In this document: positions 56,383 through 56,574 of the stretch, one piece after another
How the letters are laid out: the number at the start of each line of letters is the position of its first letter
Numbering within the stretch: the stretch's first letter is position 1
IMG/VR virus record: IMGVR_UViG_3300042731_005216
Span: 1-56,574 of that record
Length of the DNA: 56,574 nucleotides
Origin: a virus
Reading direction: 5' to 3' (one strand)
Notes under the pieces: generated by a model
The model's input: the letters and a program-made list of their open reading frames with translations, nothing else
What the model was told of the DNA's origin: nothing
Database searches by the model: none
Made by a program: the position numbers and the translations under genes

Positions 56383-56574
56383 GTCGCGCACGTCGTTGCG
56401 CGCACGTCGCGCACGTCGCCTAGGGCGCTCCCTGGCGTGGTCGTCGCGCACGTCGCGCACGTCGTCGCGCACGTCGCGCACGTCGTCGCGCACGTCGCGC
56501 ACGTCGTCGCGCACGTCGCGCACGTCGCGCACGTCGCGCACGTCGCGCACGTCGCGCACGTCGCGCACGTCGCG
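56383..56574. repeat. GCGCACGTC(GTC)n array, right end
   Basis: Alternating 12- and 9-bp units (56440-56520) give way to pure 9-bp units at the end, matching the left end of the window. An AGGGCGCTCCCT element is at 56422-56433. The window stops within the repeat. No gene lies in 56303-56574. Confidence 0.93.

Noticed and set aside
1-56574. Integrase, excisionase, lysogenic repressor, tRNA or rRNA genes
   Set aside because: None recognised on either strand by reading. The only HTH protein is the 81-aa one at 54481-54726.

Overview
The window looks like the near-complete genome of a virulent, contractile-tailed (myovirus) bacteriophage with high-GC DNA (about 60% by eye). It carries every core structural gene: large and small terminase, portal, MuF-like head protein, prohead protease, scaffold-like protein, major capsid, head-tail connectors, sheath, tube, tape measure, baseplate and fibres. 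It also has a nearly self-sufficient replication set. I saw no integrase, no lysogeny repressor, no tRNA gene and no rRNA. Both ends lie inside the same 9-bp tandem repeat, so the sequence was probably broken or circularised within that repeat. The host cannot be read from the sequence. The baseplate set (DUF3383 sheath, DUF3277 tube, Dit-like protein, small plug protein, gp27-like hub, Gp138-like spike, gp25, gpJ) resembles the reduced baseplate of Pam3-like myoviruses.

Layout. 1-1310: a short leftward operon of small proteins bordered by repeats. 1310-1890: a 0.6-kb gene-free control region with 15-bp repeats and a strong rightward promoter overlapping a 15-bp palindrome. 1889-7207: rightward genes for a sliding-clamp-like protein, ATP-dependent DNA ligase, a T4 endonuclease V-like glycosylase, a run of small Cys-rich zinc-ribbon-like proteins and a DUF932 protein. 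43887-7082: one very long leftward late operon. It starts with a ParB-like protein and 7-deazaguanine genes (DpdA-like, QueD, QueE, FolE), continues with terminase, head, connectors, tail and baseplate, and ends with fibres and lysis genes. 44321-54726: a rightward replication operon (primase-helicase, Cas4-like nuclease, SNF2-like helicase, Acb2/Tad1-like zinc protein, DUF5664 nucleotide pyrophosphohydrolase, SSB-like protein, family A DNA polymerase, RuvC-like resolvase, HTH protein). 54727-56574: a repeat-rich control region containing a terminator, a second copy of the promoter/palindrome and two small genes.

How the parts work together. The replication operon plus clamp and ligase could copy the genome. 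FolE, QueD and QueE would make 7-carboxy-7-deazaguanine, which the DpdA-like transglycosylase could insert into DNA to block restriction. No QueC is present, so the final base is uncertain. The Acb2/Tad1-like protein may sequester cyclic-nucleotide signals of CBASS or Thoeris defence.

Main points of interest: a mosaic family of repeats of the form GCGCACGTC(GTC)n at five loci; two copies of a promoter-operator with palindrome TGTCGAnAAyCGACA; a clear -1 slippery site in the tail assembly chaperone gene; a prohead protease fused to a uracil-DNA-glycosylase-like domain and a His-x-His repeat block; the Acb2/Tad1-like domain fused to zinc ribbons; and a Cas4-like nuclease gene with an internal ribosome binding site. 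All family assignments come from reading motifs by eye, without database searches.
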